Positions 1-11,847 of a stretch of DNA of 64,000 bases are shown here, one piece after another. The position numbers were made by a program, and so were the translations under genes. Origin of the DNA: Flectonema sp. DT1601 (taxonomy: Eukaryota; Euglenozoa; Diplonemea; Diplonemida; Diplonemidae); contig OZ025783.1 in assembly GCA_964019425.1 (NCBI GenBank), positions 1,178,001 through 1,242,000 on the forward strand, given 5' to 3'. The notes beneath the pieces are model-generated. The model had not been told where the DNA came from and did no database searches. It saw only the letters and a program-made list of their open reading frames with translations. Within the stretch, counting starts at the first letter, position 1; every line of letters starts with the position of its first letter.

Positions 1-770
1 GAATCGATAGAAGTTACATTTCTTAACAAATGAGCAACAGTATTCATGTCACCACCACTACCCCGGGCACCCCATGTGACTACACTATCGTCCTTACGTA
101 GCGCTGCGAATGCCCCGTTGCTTGAAACAACCTGAACCACATCCTTCAATAAACCTGCTACTGTAGAAGTATCACCTCCGTAATTTATAAAACGATAAAA
201 CCCGTATTGCCAGGCAAATACCGATCCGTCAGTTGTCAACGCAGCAAACCCCCCGACAGACATACTTATTGATTTGATGTTGCTTAAATTTTCAGGAAGA
301 GGACTAGCAATAATACCCTTGTATCCCCAACCAAGTACTGTTCCATCATTCTTAATTGCAACATACGCAAATTCACAAGCGTACAGCAGCTTCACGTCTG
401 TTAGTGGTATCGAATTATCGAAAGAATATGAAACTGTGTTTCCCCAGAATAAGACTCTACCATTCTCCATAAGTGCAGCAAAGGTATCTCTTGTATGAGC
501 TATTTTAGTTATGACATTATTGGAAAGTAAATATGAGATTGACGAGCTATCACCTCCATGAGAACTCTTACCCCAGGACACTGCTCCTCGAGGTGTTTTA
601 ATTGCAGCAAAAGCTAATTGATTTCCAACAATACTCGTGACATCATTCAGGTCGCTGCTACTCAAATTGTGGAGAGGATTTCCACCCCTTCCGTCAATAC
701 CCCAAGCTACAATTGTCGCGCTCAAGACATTAGTGATGAAAGTAATTACTATTAGTAGCCTTCCCTTCAT
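1..770 (-). CDS. Secreted TWG-repeat (RCC1-like) protein, C-terminus cut by window edge
   Basis: The frame stays open from an ATG at 770 to base 1, about 256 codons with no stop. The N-terminus (MKGRLLIVITFITNVLSA) is a good signal peptide, which is why I prefer this ATG over one six codons upstream at 788; a stop lies directly before that one. The mature part is built of repeats of roughly 40-60 residues containing motifs such as AFAALRKDDSVVTWG, AFAAIKTPRGAVSWG and VAIKNDGTVLGWG, each often followed by a GGDxS stretch and a hydrophobic segment. Proteins with this FAAL-DGSVVTWG repeat are common in marine protists and some bacteria and probably fold as a beta-propeller related to RCC1. The molecular role is unknown. 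The 3' end lies outside the window. Confidence 0.8.
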   Translation of the reverse strand, partial: MKGRLLIVITFITNVLSATIVAWGIDGRGGNPLHNLSSSDLNDVTSIVGNQLAFAAIKTPRGAVSWGKSSHGGDSSSISYLLSNNVITKIAHTRDTFAALMENGRVLFWGNTVSYSFDNSIPLTDVKLLYACEFAYVAIKNDGTVLGWGYKGIIASPLPENLSNIKSISMSVGGFAALTTDGSVFAWQYGFYRFINYGGDTSTVAGLLKDVVQVVSSNGAFAALRKDDSVVTWGARGSGGDMNTVAHLLRNVTSID

Positions 771-1326
771 GTCGTCCTTGAAGGTCATCTTTCATGGCTG
801 TTTTATAAATATTGTTATTAACAAATTCAAGTAAACTATTAAAATTATATCGTGTCAACAAACACTACATTGATATCTGTTCACCAACGATGTGAACCTT
901 TTCGAAGAACATATTTTAGTTGTAATGTGTAGTAAATTAACCAACGTGAAGTGTAACCCGCCATCTGTCACATTTGTTCTTCGTGAGGAGTGTTATGAAG
1001 TAAGAAAGAATATAATAAACAATGACACTCGGCTGTAATATAATACCCACCTGCATTCAGCCAGTACGACTCAATGTGGTGGTGTGGTCTGCTTCACAGA
1101 CAAAAGGTAAGTTGGAATATGAGCACGAAGAGAGATGAGGTTTTAATCTCTTTTTTCCTTTTTCTTTTCGGTTCTTTGCTACAAGTAAACAAGGTGGACA
1201 ATGGAACATGTGTGCAATGTATCACAGCCCACCAATCACTAATTCGATAAATAACAACATGATACGAAGCTACCCACGAGGGGGATGACTAAAAGTGAAC
1301 TACAATAACAAACTGTAAGTTAGTTC
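771..1326. other. Intergenic spacer, nothing recognised
   Basis: AT-rich spacer between the TWG-repeat gene and the Pex14-N/MAPR gene. I see no extended reading frame, RNA gene or repeat on either strand. It should hold the 5' leader of the left gene and the 3' UTR of the right one. Confidence 0.5.
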
Positions 1327-1899
1327 TTACTGATGAGCACAACCTGGTTTTCCTTTTGGTTCAGATTTCTTATTATCATCTTTCTCTGTTGAAGATGTTG
1401 AAGAGTTTGGTTCTGACAGTTCACTAAATTCGATAGTTCCTTTGATGGAATACTTTTCTTGATATTTATCTTCCCATTCTTTGAGTGTTTTGAGCTGCTT
1501 CTCACTGAGATCAGACCAAGTTTGATTTGATTCGTTAGTTCCGACAACAACTTTAGCGAGATGACGACTACAGTCAACACCAGAGAATGCGTGGTAGGCC
1601 ATCTTTGGTCCATAAAATGAAGGATCGACTTCATAAACAATTCCCTTACAAGATAAGTAAAGAGGTTGACCGTCCTCACCTCTGTACTGTTGGAGTTCTG
1701 TTAAAGTAAATTTCTTTTCCGGAATTACAATTTTATTCTTTTTTGGAAGTTTTTCTACGACATCATCATCACCAACGTGAATCGCTGCTTCTCTGATGTC
1801 GTCGTCACTCATTCCCTTCGCTTTTAAAAATGATATCTTTCGAGTCGCATCCTGAGACTGAACGCCAGGATTCTGAAGAAACTCAATTGCCTTGTCCAT
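1327..1899 (-). CDS. Pex14-N-like domain fused to MAPR (cytochrome b5-like) haem-binding domain
   Basis: A 190-residue protein with ATG at 1899. Residues about 1-45 (AIEFLQNPGV, then ISFLKAKGMSDDDIREA) match the N-terminal domain of the peroxin Pex14, which binds Pex5 at the peroxisome: a short helix, FL, NPxV, FLxxKGM(S/T)xxEI. Residues about 63-155 match the membrane-associated progesterone receptor (MAPR) branch of the cytochrome b5 fold: FTLTELQQYRGEDGQPLYL, a YGP loop, the AFSGVDCSRHLA block, and the LKEWEDKYQEKY helix followed by KGTI. MAPR proteins bind haem and partner cytochrome P450s. The tail (156-190) is Ser/Lys-rich with GCAHQ at the end. There is no signal peptide and no clear membrane helix, so the fusion may tether a MAPR module to peroxisome import proteins; that is inference. 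No intron seen. Confidence 0.8.
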   Translation of the reverse strand: MDKAIEFLQNPGVQSQDATRKISFLKAKGMSDDDIREAAIHVGDDDVVEKLPKKNKIVIPEKKFTLTELQQYRGEDGQPLYLSCKGIVYEVDPSFYGPKMAYHAFSGVDCSRHLAKVVVGTNESNQTWSDLSEKQLKTLKEWEDKYQEKYSIKGTIEFSELSEPNSSTSSTEKDDNKKSEPKGKPGCAHQ

Positions 1900-2231
1900 A
1901 CCTAGTGATGAGGGGACTGTTGTAATTAATTAATTATAATCATCGAAGTATAAATACAATCACAATAAAAAACAAGCGTGCGATTAAGAATAATGAATAA
2001 CAAAAACAGCAGATAAATCAATAACAGTTGGTTGGGAAACCACCCAATTATATAAAGGTAGAGTTGAATGACTTGATTGGAAAATCAGTTTTCACAAAAA
2101 AAAAAAGAAAAACGAAGAGAGAAATAAGAGCATCAAACCAGCCTTCGTATTCATATGACTTAGCGATCACAAGAAATAATAATAAAGTAGTCGAATGTTA
2201 TTAAAAATAATTAATATTAGAAGAAGATGGT
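1900..2231. other. Intergenic spacer, nothing recognised
   Basis: About 330 bp of AT-rich DNA between two co-directional genes, with A-tracts near 2,097-2,110. No coding or RNA signal seen. Confidence 0.5.
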
Positions 2232-5180
2232 TCAGATCACACGATGTTTTTGGTAGCTGGGAGCCCTTACTAACTCTACACTGCAGACAGAAATTGGAGT
2301 CAATCGCACGGGTGTTTTCTTCTTTTGTCGAAGGACGTCTTTTAATTTCAACATCGGAGTAGTATCCAAAACAGGAATATCTAAACTGCAATCGTCAGAT
2401 GAATTAATTGTGTTGGAGTACTCAGTCTTGTTAAGTTGCTTCTGAGACTCTACAAACACTCCAGAAAGGGATTTCACTTCAACTGAAACGTCCGGAGATT
2501 CTACGGTCAAAGGTTCAATTTGAGAGGGTTTCGAACTGGAGAGAAGTTTGCTCCCGGGTGACGAGAGGGCTTTTGGATCACCAGCAGAGAAAACAACACG
2601 ATCCGGTTCCAGAGCAGATCGCTGTAATGCTACTAGATTCAAGTTAGTCTCCGGAGAGAACATTGATGGGACAATACTTTTAATTCTATGCGGAGTGCGA
2701 GATGATTGTCGACGGACAACTGGTCGTCCTCGTAGCTCTGGTAATAAAAAACTTCCACACTTCGATGAAGATAACGGCAAAGATTCATCCAACGACCTCA
2801 ACGGTGGTAACGAGACACTAGCAGAACCATAGCCTCCTATGAAAATACCGTCAAAGTTAAAACATTGTAAGTCACCAACTAATACACCAGCAACAATTAT
2901 TATTTTATAGTTCTCTGACACCGTAATACTCGAGAACAGATCTCCTTTATTTAATTGGAATGAAGATCTTAAATACCAAGTTGGATTTTTAACTGAAGAA
3001 ATGTCCAATACGTTAACAACACTTTCATCTTCATCAACACACGCAGCTATTTGAGGATATGAAATATTATTATCAACAATAATGTGATGAACTTTAATTG
3101 TTTTGTTATGTTCAGTGTCGATGATGTTTATCGAGTGAGTTTCATCAAAATTAGTATCGACAAGGAATAGTTGAGTGTGAGTGCTGGAGTCAGTAAAGAC
3201 GATACCAATTCCTTCAACGGGTAGCATTAATTCACATTTCGGTAAATTAGTCAATCGTTTGTGTGCTCTCCAAGCAGAATTTTCACAACTAAATAAATAA
3301 ATACTCATCGCGTTAGTCAAAACTACCAACACCACCCTTGTATTCGATACATTTGCTGGAACTGCCCTCCCCATTGAGACTGGGTCACCGTCCATACCAT
3401 TAAAACAGTGAAGCAATGCTTCTGTCTTCTTCTTTGATGCGTCTGGCCAACAATAGACTTGTTTACTTGATAGGCCAATAATGTATCTGTTTGTGTTTTA
3501 GTTCTCTCAATTGATTACTTGTCTTCTTCATTAATCAGATAACCAGACATACCTATTATTCCCACTCTCAATAGAACATAAAGACGTTATCGAAGATGAT
3601 CGTTGTTTTGATGTTTTTAAAGTACAAATTTTGATGATTTCATTTGTTGAATAGTTGAAGATGATAATTTTATTTTCAAATCCGATAAGAAGACGCTTTC
3701 GAGTTATCTCAATCAACAAACAGTTTGCTGAATTGATATCGAGAGACGATGAGGAAATCAATAATCCTGTACAAATATCTATCACACTACATGTGCCTTC
3801 AACATCTACAACAAGTAGATGATTACTGTGATCTAAGAAAGACGTGTAGAGTAAAGATGGTGAACGAGAATCATTTCTTTCATTGTTTCCAAACAGTGTT
3901 AGGATGTTTGATTTATCAGAATTGCTTTGAATAGATCGACGTAATTGATATGTGTGGAGAGTTTGACCTTCACCATGACCAGCTAACAGAAGTCTATCGG
4001 TTGAGGAATCAAATTGAATTTTACTAATCAACTCAGAGTGTCGTATTGTTTGAGATAATCTCATCATTCTGATATCCCAAACTCGTATGGTATCATCAGC
4101 TAATGAATACAACTGTTGATCCTCAACATTAAAAGACGTCGATATCGGTGGTGACGTATGACCTACAAGTTTCCCACAAGGCTCTGAATTCTGAAGTAGT
4201 ACTACTTCTTTACTTCCTCCTAATGTTGTAGCCAGTAGTCTCTTGTCTGGATTCCATGATAGGGATGAAATACTTTTCTTCTTTTCATTTAATATTTCCG
4301 TTATTATTTGTTTTTCAACATGTAAAAGTTTAACAGATCCATCCCAACTACCAGTCACAAGATTACCGGCAACTTGAATCATCGTTGTCACCATGTCTGT
4401 GTGTACTTGAGCATTCCATAACAAAGGTGATGGGTTGTCATTATTCAAAGATGTACTGAGTGAATCAATGTCTCGGTAGAGTCGAATTTTGCCGGTGACA
4501 AAACCCGCGCATGTAATTCCAGAAAACAGTTCACAACTACTAATTGGACTGCTGAGTCCAGTTAGATTAGTAGTTTTCATATTTGAGAGTATTGATGTCC
4601 GTAAAGGAAGTGAGCTGCTTGAATACCTACGAAGGAAACTCAACGTCTTGCTGTTATAGTAAGCCAAACATCTATTAAAAGAAGAGACAACGAGAACATC
4701 TCGTGAGGTGTCAACTTGTGCATCAGTCAAGTTAATCATCCCAGCTGTGTATTGCGATAGTAAAAGACAGCCATCACTTCCCCAAAGTCTAATTTCACCA
4801 TCTCCATGAATTGTAATTGATTTACCTTCGTGACCAATACACATTATCCGAATAGCTTTTCTTCTTGTGGCGATACTTATTGTTTCAGATGGTTGTGTTC
4901 TATTTTTAACGAGAGTTAAATTATCATCTACAGCGTCGTTGTTCAATGCGTCCTTCGTCGCCTGAATTTGAGAAGACTGTATTTCATCCCACGTGACTTC
5001 CCCTCGTACATGACTGTCAGCTTTTCTATAAGCAGCAGCCGCTTCTTCAGATGATAACAGGTTTCTCAAACACAATTCTGATGTGAATTCTCTCTCTGAA
5101 AGATCTCGATCACCGAAGACTTCTGAAAGCTGCTGCAACGCAGACAATGAGAACACCCTTGACCATATCTCACCACTCAT
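2232..5180 (-). CDS. WD40-repeat protein with EF-hand-like N-terminus, one intron
   Basis: Two exons, 5180-3553 and 3486-2232, joined by a 66-bp intron (GTATGT start, AAACAG end). The join keeps the frame and restores a WD-type segment reading NNRYIIGLSSKQVYCWPD, giving about 960 residues. Residues 1-90 look like degenerate EF-hands (FGDRDLSEREFTSEL, then KADSHVRGEVTWDEIQ). WD40 blades follow: ITIHGDGEIRLWGSDGCLL, AGNLVTGSWDGSVKLLHV, LYSLADDTIRVWDIRMMRL and others. The last 200 residues are Ser/Pro-rich and probably disordered. An EF-hand plus long WD40 layout recalls WDR49/WDR64, proteins linked to cilia, but the match is by architecture only. It is a scaffold rather than an enzyme. Read without splicing it would look like two separate genes. 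Confidence 0.75.
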
Positions 5181-7619
5181 GGTGTCTAAGATTTAATTAT
5201 CCATTGATGGTATTGTTGTTAATACATTTTGTTTTTTAAATTTACTGAACTATAATAACATAATTGATCAAAGTCGTACATCCATCTCTCAGCCTACTTA
5301 ACAAGTGGTCCTCGTTTTGTGTCATTTATAGAAGTCGGTTCTCTTTTGATATAAAAATGATGATTTAGTCACTTAAAACACACAAACAATCCTTAGTAAG
5401 AATATGACAGTTGAAAGCCTTCAGTAAAACACAAAGACGATAATTGAAAAGTTGACGTACGAGGATGAAATAAACACCTCAAAAATAAAATAAGAAACAC
5501 GGATTCTCCTCTTTAAAAGACAGACGAGATGAGAAAACTGAAATACAGTTTTCTTATTATCTATTCGCATCCAGTGGATTACTTTCTTCAGGTACTACAC
5601 TGAATTGAGTAGCACTGTAATAAAAACAAAAAAAAAACAACAACAAAAACAACGTGATGAATACATCTTTAGAGAGAGCAATACGCCCTTTAAAAGATTG
5701 GGAAAAAAAAGAGGGGTGAAACTTTGACAATGTAAACAAAAAGAGGGGGAAATAGAAATCTGAAGAACAAGAATACCCTTTGTGGGAACTCTGATCCTAA
5801 TCTTGTAGTTTTTAACTCGAAATGGAAACCCTAACAGTACCGTGATATGATACAGTAAGCGTATAATCACTATTTAAATCAGATGGCTTGTCAAAGACGA
5901 CTAGTAAAAAACGAATGAATTGATAATCGTATGAAGAAAATACTTCGCAACAAAAAGAATACAAATACGAAGGGAAATATAAAACTTTGACAGCACATCC
6001 AGCTTGTCAGAAGTAAGTCACTCGGTTAAGCCAAAGGGAGAATCCTAAATCACTGAAAGTACATTCAAAAAACATGGGATTTTAGTTTCCTTTTTTTTTT
6101 TTTTTTTTTTTTTTCAAAAATTTAAAAAGAAGAAAAAAAAGTGCACCAAAATAGAAATACACGAATAACAGCTACTAAAAACTCTCTTCACGACAAAAAT
6201 ACAAAAACATAAAGGTAAAAAGTTGCAAAAAAAAAAAAAAGAAGGGGGAAAAAATAGAAGAAAAAAAATCAAATCAACAGTTTTGCATCAGTGAGTCAGC
6301 CACGTCATACTCAAAGACAAAAAGACTTAATCTCTTTTCTTACATCCTTCATCGGTATTAACACAACCTGACACCTAACTTTCGGATAAAAAAAACTGAT
6401 CAGATCGATCAAAGTAAGACTTGTTTTGAGTAGTTGCCAAACGTGTTCTCAAAACAAAAGATAAGCAAAGTGTGACGGAAGAGATGGTTAGGATAGAACA
6501 CAGAATCGCCTCTGCGACAAGTTGTTTAGCAACGTCGAAGTAAACAAGAGGCGGATGAAGAAAAAAGAAACAGAATTCTATAAACTCGTTTTGTTCTTTC
6601 GGTACAAGCAGCAGCCTCTTGTTGACTAAATAAAAATATAAAACCCCGACAAACGAGAAAAAGATGATATTTCAACAACTTCACGAAGCAGGCAGCTTGT
6701 CTACAAATAGGGAAAGCAAAGCTCACTCACTCATTTTTGTTTTTCATTTTTTTTTTCTTTTTCAACGGTACAGTTGATGGCTGAGTTGAAGTCTTGTTTT
6801 CACATATCGCTAACCTGCATGTATTTATTTACCGAATCCTAATAAAACAATATTAGCCAACACCCGAACGTAATGAAAGAGTCTACACACACATCAGATT
6901 ATCAGGTTAATATACCACCAGACTTTGACGTAGCGAAAACAAGAAAAACAAAAACAAAAACGAAACAATTTACAACGAATCACTTATAGACAAGCCGCTA
7001 CAAAATTTATTTCTCTTTTTTTTTTCTTTTTTTCCAGTTGTTCTTTCTCCCTCGTAAGAAGAAATGAAATCGTTTATGTAAAGGAGAGAGCTGCAGTCAC
7101 AGCAAGACAGATGAGTGAACTGTTGTTGTGATACGACGAACAAAAGCCTCACGCCAGTTCTAAGTTCAAATCAAATAGTGAATGATGAAACGATTTATTA
7201 TACATAACGTGCCCGGATTAATCACAGACAATACATCTGTATAGAACAGGAATGATTGTAGACAAGTTAGAGATATAATTAGCAGAGAGAACACCTTATG
7301 GCTAAATGGTTTCCTTTTCTTTGAAATACAATTGATAGACGAATTGAAACAAATCAGAGTAAAAGGAAAATGTCATTCACAACTGCTGTCAATAAGAAAC
7401 ACGCGGATGTACAAGTCTGACAGATAGAAGGGGATGCATAAATAACTAGAAACTGACATGTAGTCAGGTCACGCGGCAATACAAGAGAGCATTCGCATTC
7501 GTTTTTTTTTTTTTTTTTTTCATTCTCCGATATAGACGATAATCCATCAGCAGCTCGACAATAATTGCTGAAGGTTTCCCACCCCTAGAATTTATTAACA
7601 AAGTAAACAATATTACTGC
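5181..7619. other. Long gene-poor spacer with homopolymers
   Basis: About 2.4 kb with no gene that I can defend. It holds T-tracts (6,091-6,114) and A-tracts, typical of the spacers here. Two minus-strand stretches read like coding sequence: one open for about 97 codons ending at a stop at 6375-6377 (hydrophobic, without Met), and a short one ending FSVVPEESNPLDANR just before a stop near 5,562, preceded by a TTACAG acceptor-like site. They could be exons of an intron-rich gene or chance frames on a T-rich strand. The rest may be the 3' UTR of the carrier gene. Confidence 0.4.
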
Positions 7620-9209
7620 TCACAACATAGTATATCTTTTATTCCTTCCCGTTGACACTGCGGCATATGTCGCAGGAGAAAAGCTTAGCATAGATCCAGT
7701 TGATAAGTTGTGTAAGTCGTGTGGGTCAGTTGAGAGTTTCATACTCAAATGGAGTTCTCTTGAAATTCTACAACCAGAAGTTCCATACGTGTGAGTGTGA
7801 CGACGAGCTGGTAAAGGGTTTGGGTTCTCATTATCAGAAGGAGTAATCTCTTCGTGATTCTCATCCTCTTCTCGATACTGTTCAGCAATTCTATCAACTT
7901 TTCGAATTGCAAAGTACACCACAATACATTGAAGGATTAGTGCTGCTCCAGCACATCCTAAAATAACACGAAATCCCCAAATCAAACCTGCCTGGTCTGC
8001 AAATATTCCACCCACTAGTGGTCCTAAGGCATATCCAAAAGTATTATAAATAACTGACGCAAAGGCTGAGCAAATCCCTCGATGTTCTTTAGGGACAGCA
8101 GCTACGATTGTTCCCATGAGGCCTGGAACCATTGCTCCTCCAAAGAATAATAATAACCAAATGCATGCGATGAAAGCACTAAAGAAGTCAACAAACATTG
8201 CAGCGTATGAAAATGCCGTCGCAAGAGATCCCAAAACTAAACCAGTCTGACTAACTCTATCAAGATGTCCTTTATACCCTCCGACTTTAACTAAAAGTAT
8301 ACCTCCTACAATGATACCTGCTACAGGAGCAGTAGCTGCAGTGGCTCCAAATGCTGCTACTGCAGTATTTTGTTTAGCACCAATTGGACCATCATCACTT
8401 GTAATATAATCGGTTATCCAAGTCTGAATTCCATTCACAACAAAATATAAACTACTGAGAGTGAGTGCTGCAAACCAAACGAGACCTTCAGACGCCACGT
8501 AATACAATCCATTCTTAAGTTTGTTTATTGAAGGAGGAGGTCCATCTCTTCCACCAGCTCGAAGTTCAATATACCTGCTGGGGATTACTAAGTATGCGAG
8601 TACGAATGGAGCTAAGAATATTCCTTGAATGATAAAACACCACCTCCATGAAAGGTCAGAATTTGCCATTAAAAATCCACTCGTAAGATAACCCACAACA
8701 GTACCTAGTGGTCCTCCAGCTTGCAAGGCTGCCATGTAGGCTGAGGCAGAACCGGGTGGCGCAAACTCATCGACCCAACATGGGTAGAGGACAGTTATGA
8801 GTGCTTGTCCAAAACCAATTATTGGTCTTGTGATGTACATAACGGTAACGACTGGTGCTGCAGCGAACCCAGCAACACCAACAGCAACAATTAGTAGTGA
8901 AGCTTGTAGTAGTCTTTTTGCTGAAAATATTTCCAATAGAACCCCAGAACAAATTGATCCAACTATAATACCAACATATCCAAGAGAGACTAGTAATCCT
9001 TGTGTACTCTTTGATAATCCCATGTCTTCCATCATACTCTTATCAGTATGTACATTTTCATCACTGTTATCTCCATACACTGCTGCTAGTGCTCCAGCAT
9101 CATAGTGAGCAGCGATACGAGTTATTAATATCAACAAACACATCGCCTTTCGATGTGATGGAGGAAACGATCTCTCATCAGTGGCCGTCTCATCAACTGA
9201 GCTTCCCAT
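7620..9209 (-). CDS. Major facilitator superfamily transporter, spinster-like
   Basis: About 529 residues starting at ATG 9209 (MGSSVDETATDE); an in-frame GTG slightly upstream is less likely. Twelve hydrophobic segments can be traced between residues about 20 and 445. Marker stretches include YDAGALAAVYGD in the first loop, the helix 2 region LVSLGYVGIIVGSICSGVLL with SAKRLL after it, the helix 4-5 block ITRPIIGFGQALITVLYPCWVDEFAPP, and a GALxxGPLVGG motif late in the chain. The PCWVDEFAPP block is close to the spinster (SPNS) family, lysosomal or plasma-membrane lipid carriers. The actual substrate cannot be read from sequence. The cytoplasmic C-tail of about 80 residues is polar and charged. 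No intron. Large empty spacers lie on both sides. Confidence 0.85.
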   Translation of the reverse strand: MGSSVDETATDERSFPPSHRKAMCLLILITRIAAHYDAGALAAVYGDNSDENVHTDKSMMEDMGLSKSTQGLLVSLGYVGIIVGSICSGVLLEIFSAKRLLQASLLIVAVGVAGFAAAPVVTVMYITRPIIGFGQALITVLYPCWVDEFAPPGSASAYMAALQAGGPLGTVVGYLTSGFLMANSDLSWRWCFIIQGIFLAPFVLAYLVIPSRYIELRAGGRDGPPPSINKLKNGLYYVASEGLVWFAALTLSSLYFVVNGIQTWITDYITSDDGPIGAKQNTAVAAFGATAATAPVAGIIVGGILLVKVGGYKGHLDRVSQTGLVLGSLATAFSYAAMFVDFFSAFIACIWLLLFFGGAMVPGLMGTIVAAVPKEHRGICSAFASVIYNTFGYALGPLVGGIFADQAGLIWGFRVILGCAGAALILQCIVVYFAIRKVDRIAEQYREEDENHEEITPSDNENPNPLPARRHTHTYGTSGCRISRELHLSMKLSTDPHDLHNLSTGSMLSFSPATYAAVSTGRNKRYTML

Positions 9210-9469
9210 CTTCAATTTCACAATATGATGGGACTATAGGAAGGAAACAATAAATAATATACACAAAAATGAGGGGAAATTGTTCAAAGAGAGAATCAAC
9301 AGCTAACAGTCTACATAGTTGAATGTGTTGTCTTGTCTGTATTCTAATGAAGTCTCATCACGTGTGTTCAGTAATTGAACAGAGATTTTAACAAGAAGAG
9401 GAATTTTGAATCTTCCTCATGAAAACAACAACAACACCCTGAAGCTAAAATGGGTGACACTTTCCGCTT

Positions 9470-9509
<40 letters not shown>

Positions 9510-11847
9510 CCACAATTATTCTATACTTCAAATCTCGTCCTTCTAATTACTTCTAACAATAAAAACGGGGTGTCACTCAAATGAGAAGTTTAATGCCTTA
9601 GATATTTTCACTCTTTCAAAGGGGGGGGGCCTTTATAAGGACAAAACTCAGTAACAACAAATCTTTTTAAAACAAAAAAAAGAGAAAGAGGGGGGGGGAA
9701 AAGAAGAATATCTACATCAACAAGACAGGGGGGGTTGAAATGTTTGAAAACATTTATGAAGAAATAAACATCTGTATTGTACCAGAGCTAACTAAAATAA
9801 ACATTAGTTTTGATACATGTTGACTAAAGTAATGTTAGTATAGGTAAACACTCTGCATGTGACGTAAATACTTAGCTGCATACACATCTCTTTTTCCGTG
9901 TTGTTTTTTAGTGCAGTAAATAGTCGTGAGAAACCAAAAACCAGAGGTATAATGTAATACGGCAGAGTGTAGGTTCAACCTGTTAATTACTTGTCAATAA
10001 ATAAATAATTCTTTTAAAAAAATGAGTTAGCTCACGCTGCTAGTTCTACGACAGGGAGGAGGAGGAGGAGGAGGAGAGAAGCAAAAAAAAGGATTTTGGG
10101 ATAAATTTGGTGTTTTTTTAGTTTTTTTTTTTTTTTGTCTCTAATTTTTTTTTTTCCTCTCCTCCTCAGCACTTAAGGAAAAAAAAAAAAGAGAATTAAA
10201 GCAACGTTACTGCCGATTCTTCTTTTTTTTTTTTTTTTTTTTTTTTTCCCCTCCCCCTGCACCTAATTTATATATCAGTAAGTTTACTACTAAATGCATA
10301 CTGATGTTACTAAAAGGTGAATATTTTTTTTGTGCGATCACAGAGGGAAATCCAACACCAAAAACAAAAAAATATTAAAAAAAAAATAACAACAATAATA
10401 AACAGCACCTCACTACACAAATAGGAATTTTAATTACTAGGAGGATACAAGAGAGTGGGTTTTTTCTTTTTTTTTCTTTTTTTTTTTGAACTCTAACTTG
10501 TCCACATCGGCCCCAATTAATCAAGGGCCGGGAAAAGAAGAAAGAGAAAAAAGAAGAAGAAAAAAGAAGAAGAAAAAACTGGATAAAATAACTGCGAACT
10601 ACTAATTGTAAGCAGGTGCAACGGGAGAGGGGACAGGGGGCCGTTTTTTTTTTTGTTTTTTTGTTTTTTTTCTTCTTTTTTTTTCTTATTCTTCTTTAAA
10701 ACGTAAACCCAGGGAAAAACACACTACCAAAAATTCCCAAAATATCCCTGAACCGAGCTACCAGTTTGTTTTTTTATTGAGGGAGGTGAGGCAAATGTGG
10801 TAGATGAGTATACCCAGAACGCGTTTTTTATTTTGCTTTGTATTCTAGTAGTAAAATATGATTCCTGCGTTCTATTATTTCTTTTTTTTTTTTTTTTTTT
10901 TTTTTCAGTCACACCCATTTATAACGTCCTCAATATATCTCTGCATTACAGCCGTGCAACACATCGCATTCTCAGTATATTGTTTTTTATAAATTTAAAA
11001 AGTTATCACAACAAAGCACACACCTCACACTGCCTCTCACGAGCAGTCAGTAAAGACACTGTAAATACGGAAGAGATATTTTCTAATTGTTGGCAGGTGA
11101 TTATTACAATAATTCACTACTGTGATTAACTTAAAAACAAAAAAAAACAAAAAAAACAATAAGAATTCAAGAAGAGGGGGCAAAAAACTGTTTTTCCCCT
11201 CTTGTCAAATAGGTGCCGCAGATATATTGTACAGGCGCTTGCTTCTTTGATTTTTCCAGAATGAAAAAAAACATCAAAAGAATAAAATAAATTTACCAAA
11301 ATCTGCAAGCTCAGTGCGACTCATAAAATCAGATTATTAGATAATAACGGTCACCTCCCACACCACATCGGAATGGGAAGACACTTCATTTATCTATCAA
11401 CACACAAAAGCTTCCGGACGACTTTGCAGTCACCCAGATCAATAGCTTGTCGCAATATCTTCAAAATACGTTCATAAACGGACCGATTCCGAGATTTTCA
11501 ATCCAGTTCGATTCTTGCGCAAAGAGATTTTTCTTCAACTACATCTACTGAAGAAGTCTATCATTGAATTCGATTTTTAAAAAGCTTTGGGTGCCTTTTA
11601 TCGTTGATTTCGTCCTCAAACGGATTCAAATAAATCCACAGAGAGAAACAGGAAACAGGGTGACGAAGTATCGTTCTATTTATGTTTTTCAAAAGTTACT
11701 TTTCAGAGGAAAGGGAAGGGGAGAACTAAGAAGATTCAGCAGCAGGGGAGGGGTGCCGGAGGTGAGGTGAAAGGATTGGGGGGAAGGCTTTAATCTAAAA
11801 TAATCAGCTACAACGATAATGTTTTTTTTCCTTCGATCACATGTTGA
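9210..11847. other. Long gene-poor spacer rich in poly-T and poly-A
   Basis: About 2.6 kb without a supported gene. It contains a T-run of over 30 at 9,473-9,509, others near 10,220-10,245 and 10,880-10,905, a GGA repeat at 10,058-10,076, and short purine or pyrimidine blocks. A 34-codon minus-strand stretch ending near 11,398 looks protein-like (RNRSVYERILKILRQAIDLG), but no splice acceptor precedes it, so I do not annotate it. The spacer probably holds the 5' leader of the carrier and the 3' UTR of the phosphatase-like gene. Confidence 0.4.

Noticed and set aside
11398-11505. Minus-strand RNRSVYERILKILRQAIDLG segment as an exon
   Set aside because: Protein-like but only about 34 codons, with a stop upstream and no acceptor site.
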